A DNA stretch of 64,000 nt, taken from Periplaneta americana (Eukaryota > Arthropoda > Insecta > Blattodea > Blattidae). The notes under the pieces were generated by a model. That model ran no database searches. It saw only the letters and a program-made list of their open reading frames with translations, and was not told where the DNA came from. The stretch spans positions 13,052,001 to 13,116,000 of the forward strand of contig NC_091123.1 of the NCBI RefSeq assembly GCF_040183065.1, in the 5' to 3' direction. The position numbers and the translations under genes are program-made. Position 1 is the stretch's first letter. Each line of letters starts with the position of its first letter. Below, one piece after another: positions 36,201 through 51,151 of the stretch.

Positions 36201-39200
36201 ATGGAAATGGTATGATATTATATCTTGATATCTTGACTTGATCAATCTTTTAAGTGTTGGAAATGATCAAGCTGACATAGAGTTTCGTAAGATATTACTT
36301 CACTTTTTAGCAAGTCGAGCAGCAGCTTCATATTACTGATACCAGTACTTATGTATTTGTTTTGACGTATTCTATAACATTGTATATGATCTACTGGACG
36401 AATAAATCTATTACCAGATAATCCATAGTGTGCTGATACACATTGAAAAACTACCCTTTTGTTAAGCTTCATAGATGGTGAATAATTTTCCAATAATCAG
36501 TTATTTTTTTACTTTTAGGTGACAGATTGGCTGTTATAGCAGTAACAGCTGCTTTACAGTCATTGAACATAACAGCTTGTTGAAAATTAGAGATCCCGTA
36601 CAACAGATTCTTAAACAGATGGCTTCAACTTCTCCATCAAAATTTGTAGCTCCATATGATATGATATGATATGATATGATATATTTATTCATCTATCATA
36701 ATGTCCACACCTGTGGAGTAACGGTCCCTCAACCCAATACGAACAAATGCTGGGTAACTTTCGGTGCTGGACCCCGGACTCATTACACCGGCATTATCAC
36801 CTTCATTTCATTCAGACGCTAAATAACCTAGATGTTGATACAGCATCGTAAAATAACCCAATAAAATAAAAAAAAATAAAATCTATCATAATTATATCTT
36901 TAAGACAGACCTGTTACAATTCTATATTACTCCAGATCTGCCTTACTTTACAATTTTAATCACCTATGCCAAGTCTCACAACTTAAAAAAATAAATAAAT
37001 AAACACACGCACACATACACCTAGTAGCTCCATAACCAAAGAATTTATAAAACAAGAAAAGTGATCATGTAGCACCAGCAGCTGCTTCATTTTGGTTGGA
37101 CAGTAGGGATCCATCAGTGAAAATATGCAGCTGTTCTTTCTTAGGGAATCTACTATGAATAGTTTCCAATGCTAGTAATTTTAGGACATCTTTTGAAGTA
37201 TAATTTTTCTTAGTACAGTGAAACCTGTTCAAGACGGAAGTGACATGGTCCTAATTTTTTTTCCGTTGTGGACAGGTTTCCGTATTATTCAGGTGTGACA
37301 TTAAAATGGAATATTTTGTCATTCATATACATGAAAAACAAAATGGCATGTCCCAAACTGCAAGAAGTACAAAATATTCCATTTAACACTCATCACATTA
37401 AATCAGCGTTCTGTTGCTCATTACGTTGGTGAATCATCTTGATTAAAATCTCATTTTCTGTATAAATATTATCGTAACTCACTCATTAGTCATTAAACAT
37501 TACTAAAGTTTACTAATCTCATTATATTTAATATCTAACACTATACTCTAATACTGTACTGCATATCACTGCACATTATTAATTAATTGGACTAAGAGCC
37601 ATCTATTAGAAGCCTTGAATACTGGTTTATTTAATTTCTTTCCCAGTTCAATAGCTTGCTTTGCAGAACAGATCCAGAAATTGGCTTGTTCTTTGAAAGA
37701 TCATGAAGAACCCACTCTCACAACAGTTCATTTATTTTCACATAAACAGTTGCTTTCTGGTTCCTTTTGTGTCACCAATATTGGCCGCACGCCACTCACT
37801 CATTATGATCTTTATTTTTTAAAGTATCACACCTGAGTTTTCCACAACTGTACTTCAATATTATTTCACATAGACTTTGTTTCTAATTTTCCTTTATCTC
37901 GATAACTTTTACTTCATCACTTAATGTTAATGCCACATTTTATGCAACTTTTTCTTCTACCTGGAAATCACTACACTTGCGCTCTGTTTAGCTACGACAG
38001 TATACGGGTGTGAAGCATTGAAAATCTTTGAAGGGACTCGTCTGCCTAGTCAACAGGGTAATAAAATTTATGACCGACAGGCCAACACACCCTCGTACCC
38101 TCTAAAATTTTGCAAAGAAATCTTGTTTTTATCTTAGTGACCTACATGTTTCGTATATTTCTCGAAATTACACGCTGTTTCAAAATATAGTTACAAAATA
38201 TAGTGTGTCCAAAATATTATTTCCGTTTTGAACAGTAGCAGACAGTTTCCGTTTCCGCGTTGGACAGTTTCTGTTTTATTCAGGAAAAATTACACATAAT
38301 ACATATAAATTTCGCCGGGACCAATAAACTTCCGAAATAGACAGGATTCCGGATTATTCAGGTTCCGATTTCAACAGGTTTCACTGTATTTACACAGTTA
38401 TTGTAGACTGCATGGAATTCTTATCTGCTAAGAATACAACCACATCACATATGAGAAATGAGATGTACCACTACAAGCCTATAGGACGGAGAAATACTGG
38501 AAGACCGAGGAAATCCTCAGGGTGGATCAACTTTCAAACTCTGGAGATGGAATTGGACAAAATATAATATATGGATTGATGAATGAATAGTGCATGGCAG
38601 TGGTGGCTTGTGAACTTGTGGATTGGGGGCGCTGCAGTAGATTTTGGTATATACAAATTTCACTTCAATCTTCTCCGCAAGGGAAAGTTGAGAAGAATTA
38701 ATATTCTGTAATTCACACACACTCGTGCTTGCACATTTGCACTGGTTAAGTTACAGTACTAAGATGTCACACTAAAGCAACACTCGGATATACTGATGGT
38801 CAACAATTTTGTAAAACTGGAAAGAGGTCTCTTTCGTATTTTACATGCTATATCAAAAGGATTCTACTCGCGCAAACATTTTGAGTTAAGGAGGCTGGAT
38901 ATATAATAATAAGGCAAAAGAGGATATTAATTTCGTTATATTAACTCGATAAGATTCTACAACAATAAGTATGTGAAGAGAAAATAAAAATGTTGTCATT
39001 AAGTTTCAAGGGAATAGAGAATCCATTTAACGCAGCATTATAATAGCGGTGTGGGAGGAAAGGATAGATCTTCCTTTGTAGCCTGGCTCTGCAAGCCACT
39101 GCAGCGAAATATGGGTTTTAAACAGCGGCAGTTTCCCTCTGCTTCCCTTCACCTCTCTACCCCCTGACCATGCAAGACACTCTCTATGAGCTGTCCCACC

Positions 39201-41014
39201 CTGCAGATCCCAGGACGACTTTGAATGCAGTGTCAGTTCCAATACAGTCGATGTGTAAAAATATCATGCATCAGATAATAGTACATATTCCCGGCCAGAT
39301 GAAATATAAAGCAATTTACTTAAGAAAAGCTATAAAAAATTATTCTACAAATTAAAATTAAAATTATTTTTATTTTCTTGACAAAGCAGGGAGTGCTGCA
39401 GCTCTTATGGGCGAGCCGCTCATGGTGCATGGATGGAGATAAACAGAAAGAAGAAGATTTATAATTTTATTGTCCACTGTGAATGACTAAGTGAAACATT
39501 TAGCACCAGATTTTCATGACTTACTTCTAGATTGATTACTTCATTTACAAAAAGGAAAGCCTAAACGACTTGTCTGTCCTAACTAAGTTAGGAGTTTGTT
39601 CTCGACAAATGTGTGTGAAGCAGGCATGTTATGCTGCAGGTATCCTTATTCAGCCCTGGTGGAGATGTCGTTTGGTGCGTGGGCCAGTGTTTTTGTGACC
39701 GTGATGTTGGATGTCGCTGTGTTCGGTGGTGGAGTGCCCAACCTGGTGATTGGTAAGTCCCTAAAATCACATATGCAAGCCTATATTGCTTACATATACC
39801 TCTGATTGAGATTCTGGCTGATATGTAGGCCTACATCTATTTTCAGGTAGTACATCTCACTTGACGATATGTGTCAAGGGAAGAACAATTGTTTGTATGC
39901 AATGGAGGAAGAAAGAAACTGGCCACCTTACCCCATTATCTCCTGGCTTAGTTCCCTCATAAGTGATGACTTATTGTTGTCACTTATGAGGTTCAAACCT
40001 CTTTGGACAGTTGACTAAACAACAGAACAACTGCTCACAAATACAATTCAGCATTTCCATGTGTCCTTTTTTGTATTCCTTTCAATATGAGTTTTCCAGG
40101 TTATAATCAAAGTCAAGCATTTTGTTTTCTAAGTAACTCTTAAACGACCTATTTTTGCATTGTTTGCTTGTACTGAGTTATTCAAGTCAGTAAAATTTAA
40201 ATTAAGAATACTGTCTTTATAGTTTAGTTTGGTTTAATACAAAGCATTCCAGTGATAAGTACCGATTTATTCTTCTTCGGCTACTGAGAGGCACGGTGCT
40301 GCAGCAACTGCTGGCAAACGGCTCTTAAACTCACAGCGCTTCAATGAATTAAAACTTACATGCATACGGTACTTACTAACCATAATATGTTGTATTTAAC
40401 ATTAATTATTATAAACCAGCCTCATGGGCTAGTGATCATGAGGTTGCGGGTTCGATTCCCGGTAAGAACACAGGAATTTTTCCTTAAAGGGGAACGTTGC
40501 TGTGTTCGTCCATGGTCTGGAAATTAGGTAAGGCTTAGGTTGACGACCTCTCCTGGCACTTCATAATCATCCTATCATAATATCATCGGGGCAACATAAC
40601 TCCGCCTTCCAGGCACCCCAACCTCACAAGTGGGTTACAAATTAGCCATTGTCAAGAGAGACCAGAAATGTCAAATGACAACCTGGTGGCATTGCTAAAA
40701 AACATTAATTATTGTTTATTACAGAATTTTGTACTCATCCTCATGACAGTAGCTACACATCTCAGAGACTTTTCAGGTTACGTTCCAAAGCAGCTCCAAA
40801 TTCGTTAATTTTTTCTTCTATAAGCACACGAGATTGTGGTTAGCCAGTTACTTTCCTCCTCCATTGCATTATTTTATAATTAACATGTTTGGAAAATTTT
40901 TTGTAGAATAATTCTACATGAATCTGCTTGAAATCTAGTTTAACAGTGCCAACTGAAACTGACTCACTCTTTTCAAGGTATAACATCATCATCATCATCA
41001 TCATCAATACTGTT

Positions 41015-41067
<53 letters not shown>

Positions 41068-44000
41068 TTGCATTATACACTGTGTTTTAAAATTACGGTA
41101 ACAATTTCTTATGATTATTATTTAGTAAGAATACTGACGTTTTTATTATGTATGATTCTGTTAACTTCACTGTTTGTTTTGATTCCCCATGTAACATTTA
41201 GCTCTTTTGTCAGTCCATATATTTTCCTTAACACTTTTGTTTAAAAAATCATTAATTTTTTTATTCTTTCGTCACCCAGGTTTCAGAACTATAGGTTACT
41301 ATTGGTCTTACAACTGATGTATAAAATTTTCATTTTGGCTTGGTTAGATAATTTGTTTTTGAACAGTGAGAGGTTTGCACAATATGTTTTATTTCCTAGG
41401 ATTATTTTTGGTCTTATATTTTCATCTTATGGTGTATTATTAGCATTTACTATAGAATCAGTAGCTCAGTTGGTAGAGCAGCTGGCTAGGGACTGGAAGG
41501 TCCGGGGTTCGATCCCAGGTGGTGACAGGATTTTTTCTCGTTGCCAAACTTTCAGAACGGCACTGAGGTTCACTCAGCCTCCTATAAAATTGAGTACCGG
41601 GTCTTTCCCAGGGGTAAAAGGCGGTCAGAGCGTGGTGCCGACCACACCACCTCATTCTAGTGCCGAGGTCATGGAAAGCATGGGGGTCTACCTCCATCCC
41701 CCCCCCCCAAGTGCCTTCATGGCATGTTACGGGGATACCTTTTTACCTTTTACCTTTTACTATAGAACCAAGTTAGTTAAAAGACGTAGCTGTAATATGT
41801 TTTATTTGTGTTCTTTTAATGTTTAGATCTTCTATATTGTCATTGTTCTTAATACATTTCATATAATATATTGTTTCATCTAAATTAATGATTAGTCCAT
41901 ATTATTCTGCTCTTCCTTTGAGGTATTGAAATGCATCTTTTAAAGCAGATTTAATCCTTGTAGATTGTATTGCATTTATTTATATTCCATGGTATTCGTA
42001 CATTGCTTCACAGCTAGAATATGGAACATGTCAAAAAAACTTAATAGTGCTGTAAAGTCTTAATTACAGTATAGTTGAAATATATATAGAAGGGTTTTAC
42101 AATATAGTCTGCCAGTACAACACAAGGGGTTAGTATCAATACTTAATAGAACACAGAAATATTCATGCAGTGTTGTTGAATGTCATAAATTCATCTACAG
42201 AATAGAAGGCGTGACAAATTAGGTACTTCATTAATTTGGCCTTAAATAATCTTATGTTTTGAGTTTGATTTTTTATATTCATAGGGAGGATATTAAAAAT
42301 TTTTACTGCCATATATAACCCATTCCTTTTTGATAGCACGATAGATTTGCTGATGGAGTATGAAAGTCATTTTTTGGCGCATATTTATGCTAAGAACTGT
42401 TGAATTAGTTACAAAGTTTTTACGATTACATATGAGGAAGTTTATTAATGAAAAAATAGACTGACAAGACATGGGCATTATTTCTGTTTATGGAATACAT
42501 TATTTAAACCTAGTGGATATAGGTATTACCTTTCAGGTCTAAATGTTTCACAAAGAATTAAGCACTATGTTGAGTAAGATAGCTGACAGAGAATCTCCTT
42601 GTTTGACTTCAATTTTAATATGAGAGAAAAAAATTAGTATGTATTATTTTTCTTATATTATTATTCTCAGCATTACTGCTGTTGCTGCAATCATACTGTC
42701 GAAATTGCAATTTCAATATTTATACATATGTTTAGACAGGTTACCATGTGCTCCATCTCCAATATTTGGCAGTGTTGATTAGGCGTCACCTGAGTCTAGT
42801 AATTTGTGTTCCAGCATCACAGAACCTAGAACTCCTGGGTTTGAGACTTGGTGGGTCCTCTATTGACGTTTCCTATTGCTACACGCTCGTGGGTCTCGGC
42901 ATGGTGCTCTGCCCCATCATGTGGCTAGGTAGCCCCAAGGACATGAAGTAAGTTAGGACATCCTGTAGCTCATCGTATTCAGAAAGAGTTTTTTAATGTT
43001 CTGCTAAAGGGCCATTCCACTTCCATCTGTACTTATATCTCACTCATTTAGATTTAGATAAAACTTTTTATATGTGTTTGTTGTTTAGTCAGCTGTTCCA
43101 AGACAGGTTTGAACATCATAAGTGACACTATTAAGGCTTCATTCATGGAGCAACTAAGTCAGGAGATAATGGGGTAGGGTGGCCAGTTCCTTTCTCCCTC
43201 CACTGCAAACATCGCTGATTAGTAACATATATCAGATTTCAGATGTATACAAAGAATTGAAGGGTTTTTTGAAAAAACAACCATAGTCCAAAAACATAAA
43301 TTTTCAGGAGAAACAAAAAGCTATCTGACACTTAAAGTATGAAATTAATAATGCCATTTCTTAAGATGTTGTGTGCAGAGGTGCACTGCCACTCAATACG
43401 AGTGTGCTGGACATTATGCCACTTCACAGATCTGTGACACAGTGCATGAGGGTTGGCCACTAGAGGGAACCTAAGAGGTGGAACTTAAACTGAGAGGATT
43501 CAATCCGGCATCGGAATTGGAATCCGGTGTGGCTTAGCGGATAGAGCATCAGCACGTAGAGCTGAAAACCCGGGTTCGAATCCCGGTGCTGGAGTGAATT
43601 TTTCTCCACTCCACCGATCCTTCATCTTCTGCCACAAGCCTTGCACTGAACTCTCCATCCTGGAATGACTTTCAATACTGAACTTAATAGTATATGGAAA
43701 GATCGGAGTGAAACAAAGTGTTACAATACATAGTTATTACGCATTTATAGGCCTGCTTTATTAGGTATAATATTTTTTGGCTACGCCAAGTCTCAACAGC
43801 TTCTTAAGAGCTTCGACACTGGAAGTTATTTCTGTTTCTAAGATGAATGATAATACCATCGAATGGAACAACTACCCAATACATAGAACTACCCCAAAAA
43901 AATGTTCATCTGTAATGTAATCAACTATTTATTCTGTTTATTTTATGCCAGTTTTTATAGAAAAGACATAACAATGAACGTTTTAGGTTAGTTCAGGTTG

Positions 44001-47000
44001 GGTTGGTTGCGTTAGGTTTTATTTGGTAGGTTAGGTTAGATATATTAGTTTAAATGTGGTAGCTTACATTAGTTGAGGCAGGACAGATTAAGTTAGGTTA
44101 TGTTAAGATAGAGTATATTGGATTAGTGTACTTAGGTATAATAGTTCTCCTGCAAGTTAAGTTGTTTTGGAGCTATAGGCATATCTCAGGTGGTAGTAAG
44201 TTTGCCTGGTGATCTGGGCTGCACACCGGCTTGGTTTCGATTCCCGCTTAGGATGATTAATCGGTTGGGCTTTTTTCTGAGGTTTTCCTCAACTATAAGG
44301 CAAATATCAAGTAACCCCATGGCGAATTCTCAACCTCATTCCGCCAAATACCATCTCGCTATCATCAATTCCATCGATGCTAAATAATCTAATAGTTGAT
44401 ACCGCTTCATTAAATAACTGATTAAAATATGTAGCTTAGATTAGGTTATATAACCTTGTTTAACCGAAAATTTTACTTGAAGCAAGTAAAGCGATCGGTT
44501 TGGAAGTAAATCCCGAAAAGACGAAATATATGATTATGTCTCGTGACCAGAATATTGTACGAAATGGAAATATAAAAATTGGAGATTTATCCTTCGAAGA
44601 GGTGGAAAAATTCAAATATCTTGGAGCAACAGTAACAAATATAAATGACACTCAGGAGGAAATTAAACGCAGAATAAATATGGGAAATGCGTGTTATTAT
44701 TCGGTTGAGAAACTCTTATCATCTAGTCTGCTGTCCAAAAATCTGAAAGTTAGAATTTATAAAACAGTTATATTACCGGTTGTTCTGTATGGTTGTGAAA
44801 CTTGGACTCTCACTCTGAGAGAGGAACATAGGTTAAGGGTGTTTGAGAATAAGGTGCTTAGGAAAATATTTGGGGCTAAGCGGGATGAAGCTACAGGACA
44901 ATGAAGAAAGTTACACAACACAGAACTGCACGCATTGTATTCTTCACCTAACATAATTAGGAACTTAAAATCCAGACGTTTGAGATGGGCAGGGCATGTA
45001 GCACGTATGGGCGAATCCAGAAATGCATATAGAGTGTTAGTTGGGAGACCGGAGGGAAAAAGACCTTTAGGGAGGCCGAGACGTAGATGGGAGGATAATA
45101 TTAAAAAGGATTTGAGGGAGGTGGGGTGTGATGATAGAGACTGGATTAATCTTGCACGGGATAGGGACAGATGGCGGGCTTATGTGAGGGCGGCAATGAA
45201 CCTTCGGGTTCCTTAAAAGCCATTTGTAAGTAAGTAAGTAACCTTGTTTAAGTAAAGGGTCGGGGGAAAAAACCGTCGATGTCCATCTTTTGACATTTTT
45301 TAGTTAAGTAACTTAGTGCATTCTATTGTTCTTCAGAGGTACTATGAACCTGTCGAGTCACCACGTGCTAATAAGCAACGTAGTCCTTGTAAAACAAATT
45401 TGAAGATAATTATGTACTGCAGGGAAAGAACAGACAATGTCAATCCATTAAAGCGTCATTTTCTCGGAACAGCTTGTTATGGACATCGATGTTTCTTTCC
45501 ACTAACCCTTCAAGTGAGGTATGTTACATTAAGTTAGGAAGCATAGGTTAGGTTAGGTAGAATATTTTAGAATAGACAGGGCTATTTTCTTTCAAGAACA
45601 TAGTTACTGTTTTTTCACAACTTTGGCAACCTATTGGCCTCAATTGACTACTCTTGTTTAAAATAGGTGGTCACTTTTCAGACAGATTTCATATAATATT
45701 GTTATGCTCTCTGATGAAATAAGCACAACTTGCTGATGACTTGTTGTTGTTGTTTTCTAATGCCAGGCATTTGACAATAAAGTCATTTAACCTCTTGCAC
45801 TCCAATATTTTTCAAAGATATTATCATGGTTAGCCACTGACGCACAGATTTTGAGATGTTCTGAATCCATTTCTTGATTTGAGTTGCACAGTGGACAGTT
45901 AGGAGACTGATATATTCCAATTCTATGCAGATGCTTGGCCAAACAGTCATGGCCTGTTGCCAATCTAAATGCAGCTACAGACGATTGCGTGGTAAATCGG
46001 GAATTAACTGTGGATTCTGATGCAGAGAGTTCCATTTTTTCCCTTGAGATTGTGTTATCAAATTTTGTTTGTTCAAGTCTAAGTATGTAGACTTAATAAA
46101 TCTTTTCACAGAGTAATACGTAGATTTAGTAACAGGTCTGTAAGTAGCAGTGCTGCTCTTCTTTGCTAAAGCATCCGCATTCTCGTTTCCCAGGATTCCA
46201 CAATGGGATGGTATCCATTGGAATACAGTTCTTTTATTGAGTGATATTAATTGAGAGAGCATTTTAGTTATTTCTGCTATTTGAGATGAAGGTGTGTGTT
46301 TAGAGACTATTGATAGAATAGCTGCTTTGGAGTCTGACAATATAACTGTATTCTTAAATTTAGTGATGTGGCATAGAAGATTCCTGAGACTTTCACTTAT
46401 TGCAATGATTTCTCCATCAAAACTTGTTGTTCCATATCCAAGAGATCTATAAAGTGAGAAGAGACAGCACGTAATACCTGCACCAGCACCTTGTTCTCTG
46501 GAGATCAAGGATCGGTCGGTGTATAAATGAAGCCAGTTTTGTGAAGGGTACCTAATATTAATTGTCTCTAAAGACAATTGTTTTATTATTTCAGTGTTTA
46601 CTTCTGATTTCAGTATTTCTTGTGTTAAATTTAGATTATATTCTATATTTAATAGAGTTAAAGGGTTTGGTTTAATTTGTAAGTTTTCTTTTAAATTCGA
46701 GACGTTGATTTTCTGTTTTAATTCTTGAAACATGGATATGAAACGTTTTTGAGTTTTTAATCTACAGAGAGGACTGTATGAATGTCAATTGTTTCCTGGT
46801 GATCTGGTAAGTTTTTCATATTGAATCAGTGCTTTTCTTCTATTATCATTTTGATGCTGTTAATATTAGTGAGGAATGTCATAGAATCTAATGGAGTTGT
46901 TTTGATTCCACCAGTAATGAGCCTGAGAGTTTGGTTTTGAACACGTTCTATTTCGTTTATGAAAGGTGAAGTAATTAAAATTTCTCCACAGTATGTCAGC

Positions 47001-49409
47001 ACTGTTAAGAGTGAAAATGGCAAGTTGTAGCCAATTTAAGTGAACACCATATTTTAACGGTTTGGACTTGCTGATGACTTGTACATAGGCTGTTTCGCGA
47101 CATGCTCAGGTGGGTGACCACTCTGTCTGTTGCATCTGTCGTTGGAGTGGCTGTCTCCACCTGGACCTGCATGCTACTCGACCACTCCCCGACCACTCCT
47201 GCTGCCTCCATCTCCAACCCCTCGTTGGAGACCTTCGCCATCACATATGGAATTCTCGCCTTCCAGGTATCTGTTGTTGCTTTCACGGGGATTGCAAGTG
47301 AGAGTTTCATGAACTAGGTTCATAATTAAACATGTTGCTTTGCAGTGATCTATGTCCTTCTACAGAGTGTTTTATGTGGTGTTCCACTACAAACTTCTGC
47401 CCAACATGTGTTGGTACCCATCGGTATACAGATGGTAGATTTTAGCAACTCGAAATAAAAAAAAATTAGCACTTTAAAAATCGCATTTAGCATTTTATAG
47501 CACTTATAATATTAGTATTTAGCATTCTGAGATGGAATATTTTTTATAGAAAGTTTGGTGGTAAAATTCAATGTCATCAATGTGTTAAGAGGTGCATTTT
47601 CTAGATTTGCCAGTTAAAAATTCTAGAAAATAATACCTAAGTAAAGAACATACAAAATTACAGTGAAATTGTGAACATGACAAAAGATATGGTTCGATTT
47701 TATCCCAATCCATATTGTTACTCAATTACAATCACTCACTAACATATACAACTTGATTGTGAGTGAATACTGGGCTTAAACAGATTGCATAGGCTTATGT
47801 TTGTCTTTTAAATATGGTAATAGGCTAGTTCAAGAAAGTAAACTATTGAAGGACTTTGTTGCCATTGGCAACATGGTAAAGTAAATTAATCATTGTGAAA
47901 CATAAATTGTATAGGGAATAATATGATAGCTTTATATCACTGATTTTTTAATTTCGTTTTGTTACATTAGCTACCGCATTTCATTTGGTTGCTTTTACCT
48001 GACAATAGTGTAAAAGCCTGAAGAGATGCTTTGTACTTAATCATCTTAGAATTACTGACATCCTAATGTACATAGGTTGGATAAAAAGTAATGGCAACAC
48101 TGCTGTCACGTGACGATGGTGCGTTCGAGAGTTGTCAGCTGTATGGACATGAACAAAGACTGTTAAATGAGTTAGTGCAGCCAGCGGCGACAGTACTCTG
48201 TCAATCTACTGCAGTGTATAGAACGTTGACTTTCATAGGGATAGTGCGAGTGCCCTAAGACCACGTTTACAAAACTAGAGCAACGTTCCTGGATCAAAAT
48301 TGAAGTGACACGAGGTCGTACTGCACAAGAATGTTTTCAGGGACTGCATGAAGCATAATTATGCCATTGCAGCGTTGCCATATCGCACAATGGCACGATG
48401 GGTTAAAGTGTTCCGGGAAGGCAGGGATGTGAAGTGATGTTCATTGTGGCGTATGACATTGATAGGGAAATACTGCACCATGCTGTATCTCCAAGGCAGA
48501 CGGTAAACACGGACTACTACTGCAGGTTCCTGCAGCACTACCTTCGTCCAGCCCCCAGGAGAAAACGACGACACTTGGGGGTACAGAACCCCATCATTCT
48601 TCATGATACTGCAAGGAGTCACACCGCTGCTGCTGTCAAGGACCTCTTGCGCCGCTGGCAATGGGAGATTCTGGAACATCCTCCGTACTCACCCGATATG
48701 AGTCCATGTGATTACGATCTCTTTGCCAAAGTGAAAGAACCACTGCGAGGGACCCGGTACAATACCAGAGATGAACTTATCCGTGCTATAGGGCGGTCAA
48801 TATGGAACATCAACAAAGATGGACGTGCTGATGGTGTACGACACCTTCCAAACATTTGGCAAAAGGTGATAAATAAGGGGGGCGACTATATTTAAGATAC
48901 GTAAATGTTGTACCCTTGTGAATAAAGCCATGTCAGAAATATCGAACTGTTGCCATTACTTTTTATCCAGCCCATGTAATTTTAAACAAGTAAAAATGTT
49001 GTATGGTTTCAGAATGGACTTATGTACTAAAAACTACTGTAGATCAAGTAGTTTGTTGTTCAGCTAAGTACAAATGGTAGTCGAAGTTGATGAAGTCATG
49101 AATTTGGCCTTAAAATTTTATTACTCATAGTTTCTATCATGAATTTATTAAAAATATGTATTTCTTAGCAGCGTTTTGCAGAATTATAATTTGGTACTGC
49201 ATCAATCTGCTCAGGGGGGGGGGGAAATTACAGGTATCTGAAGAAAATCAGATGTTTCGAGAGTTGCTATAATACTGAACATTCTCTATGCTTGCAGTTT
49301 GACATCCATCCCATGGTCCTGACGATACAGGTGGACATGAGAAACAAGCAGGACTTGGGATGTGCCATCATGATTGGTTTCATAGGTAAGAATATTCGGC
49401 CAACTGGTA

Positions 49410-49473
<64 letters not shown>

Positions 49474-51094
49474 TAGTAATAATGTCAATCATAATAAAGT
49501 ACCATCAATAATAAACATTTTGTAAGGAAGGTAGCCTGCTTAAACTACTTACTACAGGGCTCACTGAGGATTTCGGTCAGCTACTGGCGGTGACACAGCC
49601 ATTGATTTCTATACTTTGGGACATTTCAGATGATCTGTTCAATCCAAGTTGTAGTACAAATTGTACTGCAAACCACAGAGTGTAAAGTGACTGATACTGT
49701 TCTTTATTAGTGTATATAGAATGCATTAATCAGACCAATCAGGTCGCCATGAGAGGTAGTGAGGTTATGTGATCTCAGGTACGGGTAGCTACACCGAAAA
49801 TGTTCGTGTTAATTTGGATGTTTCTGCCCTGATCTGCATATCCCAGAATATCCTTATTTTGGTCTTTTTTGTCCAGCTGTTTCCAAACATTAGAGGAAGT
49901 GTTTGTAAATATAAATACAGAATACACTTAACACTAAAATATCGCAACACTGCCTGTTGTGTATTACCCTACATAAGATAGTTAAGCTTCTCTACAAGAT
50001 AACTAAAATGCCTCAGCTGGCAGATTTCCTTTACTTCCTCAATCTGTTTCTAAGTATCTATCTATTTATCCGCATATCATCAGCTAAGTACAAGATCTCA
50101 TCATAACAATTTACTCATTATACCGTACCACAAGACATCTTTATATTCTTCATCTTATACAGTTTCAGTTGCTAGAAATTGGAACTCGCTACCGAGTGAT
50201 GTAAGGGTTTGTTGGACAATAACTTCATTTAGGTCAAAATTACATAAATTCTTACTTAGCAAATTAATTGCTGATTAATATTTATTAGGTACCTATTTTT
50301 ATTTCGAATAAATTTTATTCAGCTTCCTCCAAGTGAAGGGTGCCTAGAAGACAAAGCTTACCATAAAATTGTTGTTATAATGGAAAAAAAAATAAAACAA
50401 TGGAGAAGAAAAAGAATAAGAAATAGCACAATTAGAAATAATTGGAAAAGACTAAACAAAACATAATTAATTCCAGAAGAAACATAAAATTTCCTAGTAT
50501 CTATTAGCTATTGGATGATCACAGTCATCTATTTAGCACTGGTTGCAAGACCCAACTTAAGTGAGCAGATCGCCATAGCAAAGAGATCAACTGTAGAGAT
50601 GGTTTCTTAGGATTTTTATAGATCCCTTCACTGCAGACATAATGAAACTAACATCTGTCCATTCTTATTATTATCATTAATTTCTCTAAATAGATTTACA
50701 AAACCTCTAATGGCAATTACATTAATATTCTCATTATAGAAATATATTTTAGATTTATATATATATATATTTTTTTTCTCCCTGTAACATAGTTCTAGTA
50801 AGCTTATATTAAATTAATTTTCATCATTTTACTAGCTATCTCAAATCTCAAATTAATTATAATTGATTGAATTAAATTAGCTCATAAATTAAGTTATTAC
50901 TTTACCTTATAGGTTTATCTAATTTTAAATAAATATGTAGTTTACTAGTCGTTAAAACTTAACTGAAGAATATTGCTGGAGAACCTTTTAAGTGTAGTGT
51001 AAATATTCGTAATTTAATTATGTATTGTATTGATTAAGGCTGGTTGAGTGGAAGAGAAGGCCTTATGGCCTTAACTCTGCCAGCGAAAATAAAA

Positions 51095-51151
<57 letters not shown>

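Larger units (their letters stand above)
35930..37205 (-). pseudogene. decayed LINE RNase H region (antisense), interrupted
   Basis: On the minus strand, 37205-37065 gives a LHIFTDGSLLSNQNEAAAGA stretch (RNase H DGS motif), and 36540-35990 gives KRVVFQCVSAHYGLSGN, then a C-terminal segment like that of the LINE at 45745. Frameshifts throughout. Between the two parts lie a SINE (36703-36880), an ATATG microsatellite and A-rich sequence that arrived later. Confidence 0.72.

Noticed and set aside
42823-42947. Alternative acceptor atcacag for exon 4
   Set aside because: Phase 0, whereas exon 3 ends in phase 1; the upstream ttccag fits phase and the conserved ASQN motif.
43525-43600. Possible tRNA gene
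   Set aside because: Good A and B boxes, but the sequence runs on into a SINE body. The same holds for the heads at 5483, 22114, 26286, 40415 and 41458.
47102-47317. Overlapping ORFs in three frames around exon 5
   Set aside because: Only the MLRWVTTLSV frame joins exons 4 and 6; the others are shadows of GC-rich exon sequence.
49267-49492. poly-Y and poly-L minus-strand ORFs
   Set aside because: Microsatellite (AAT)n translation overlapping exon 6.
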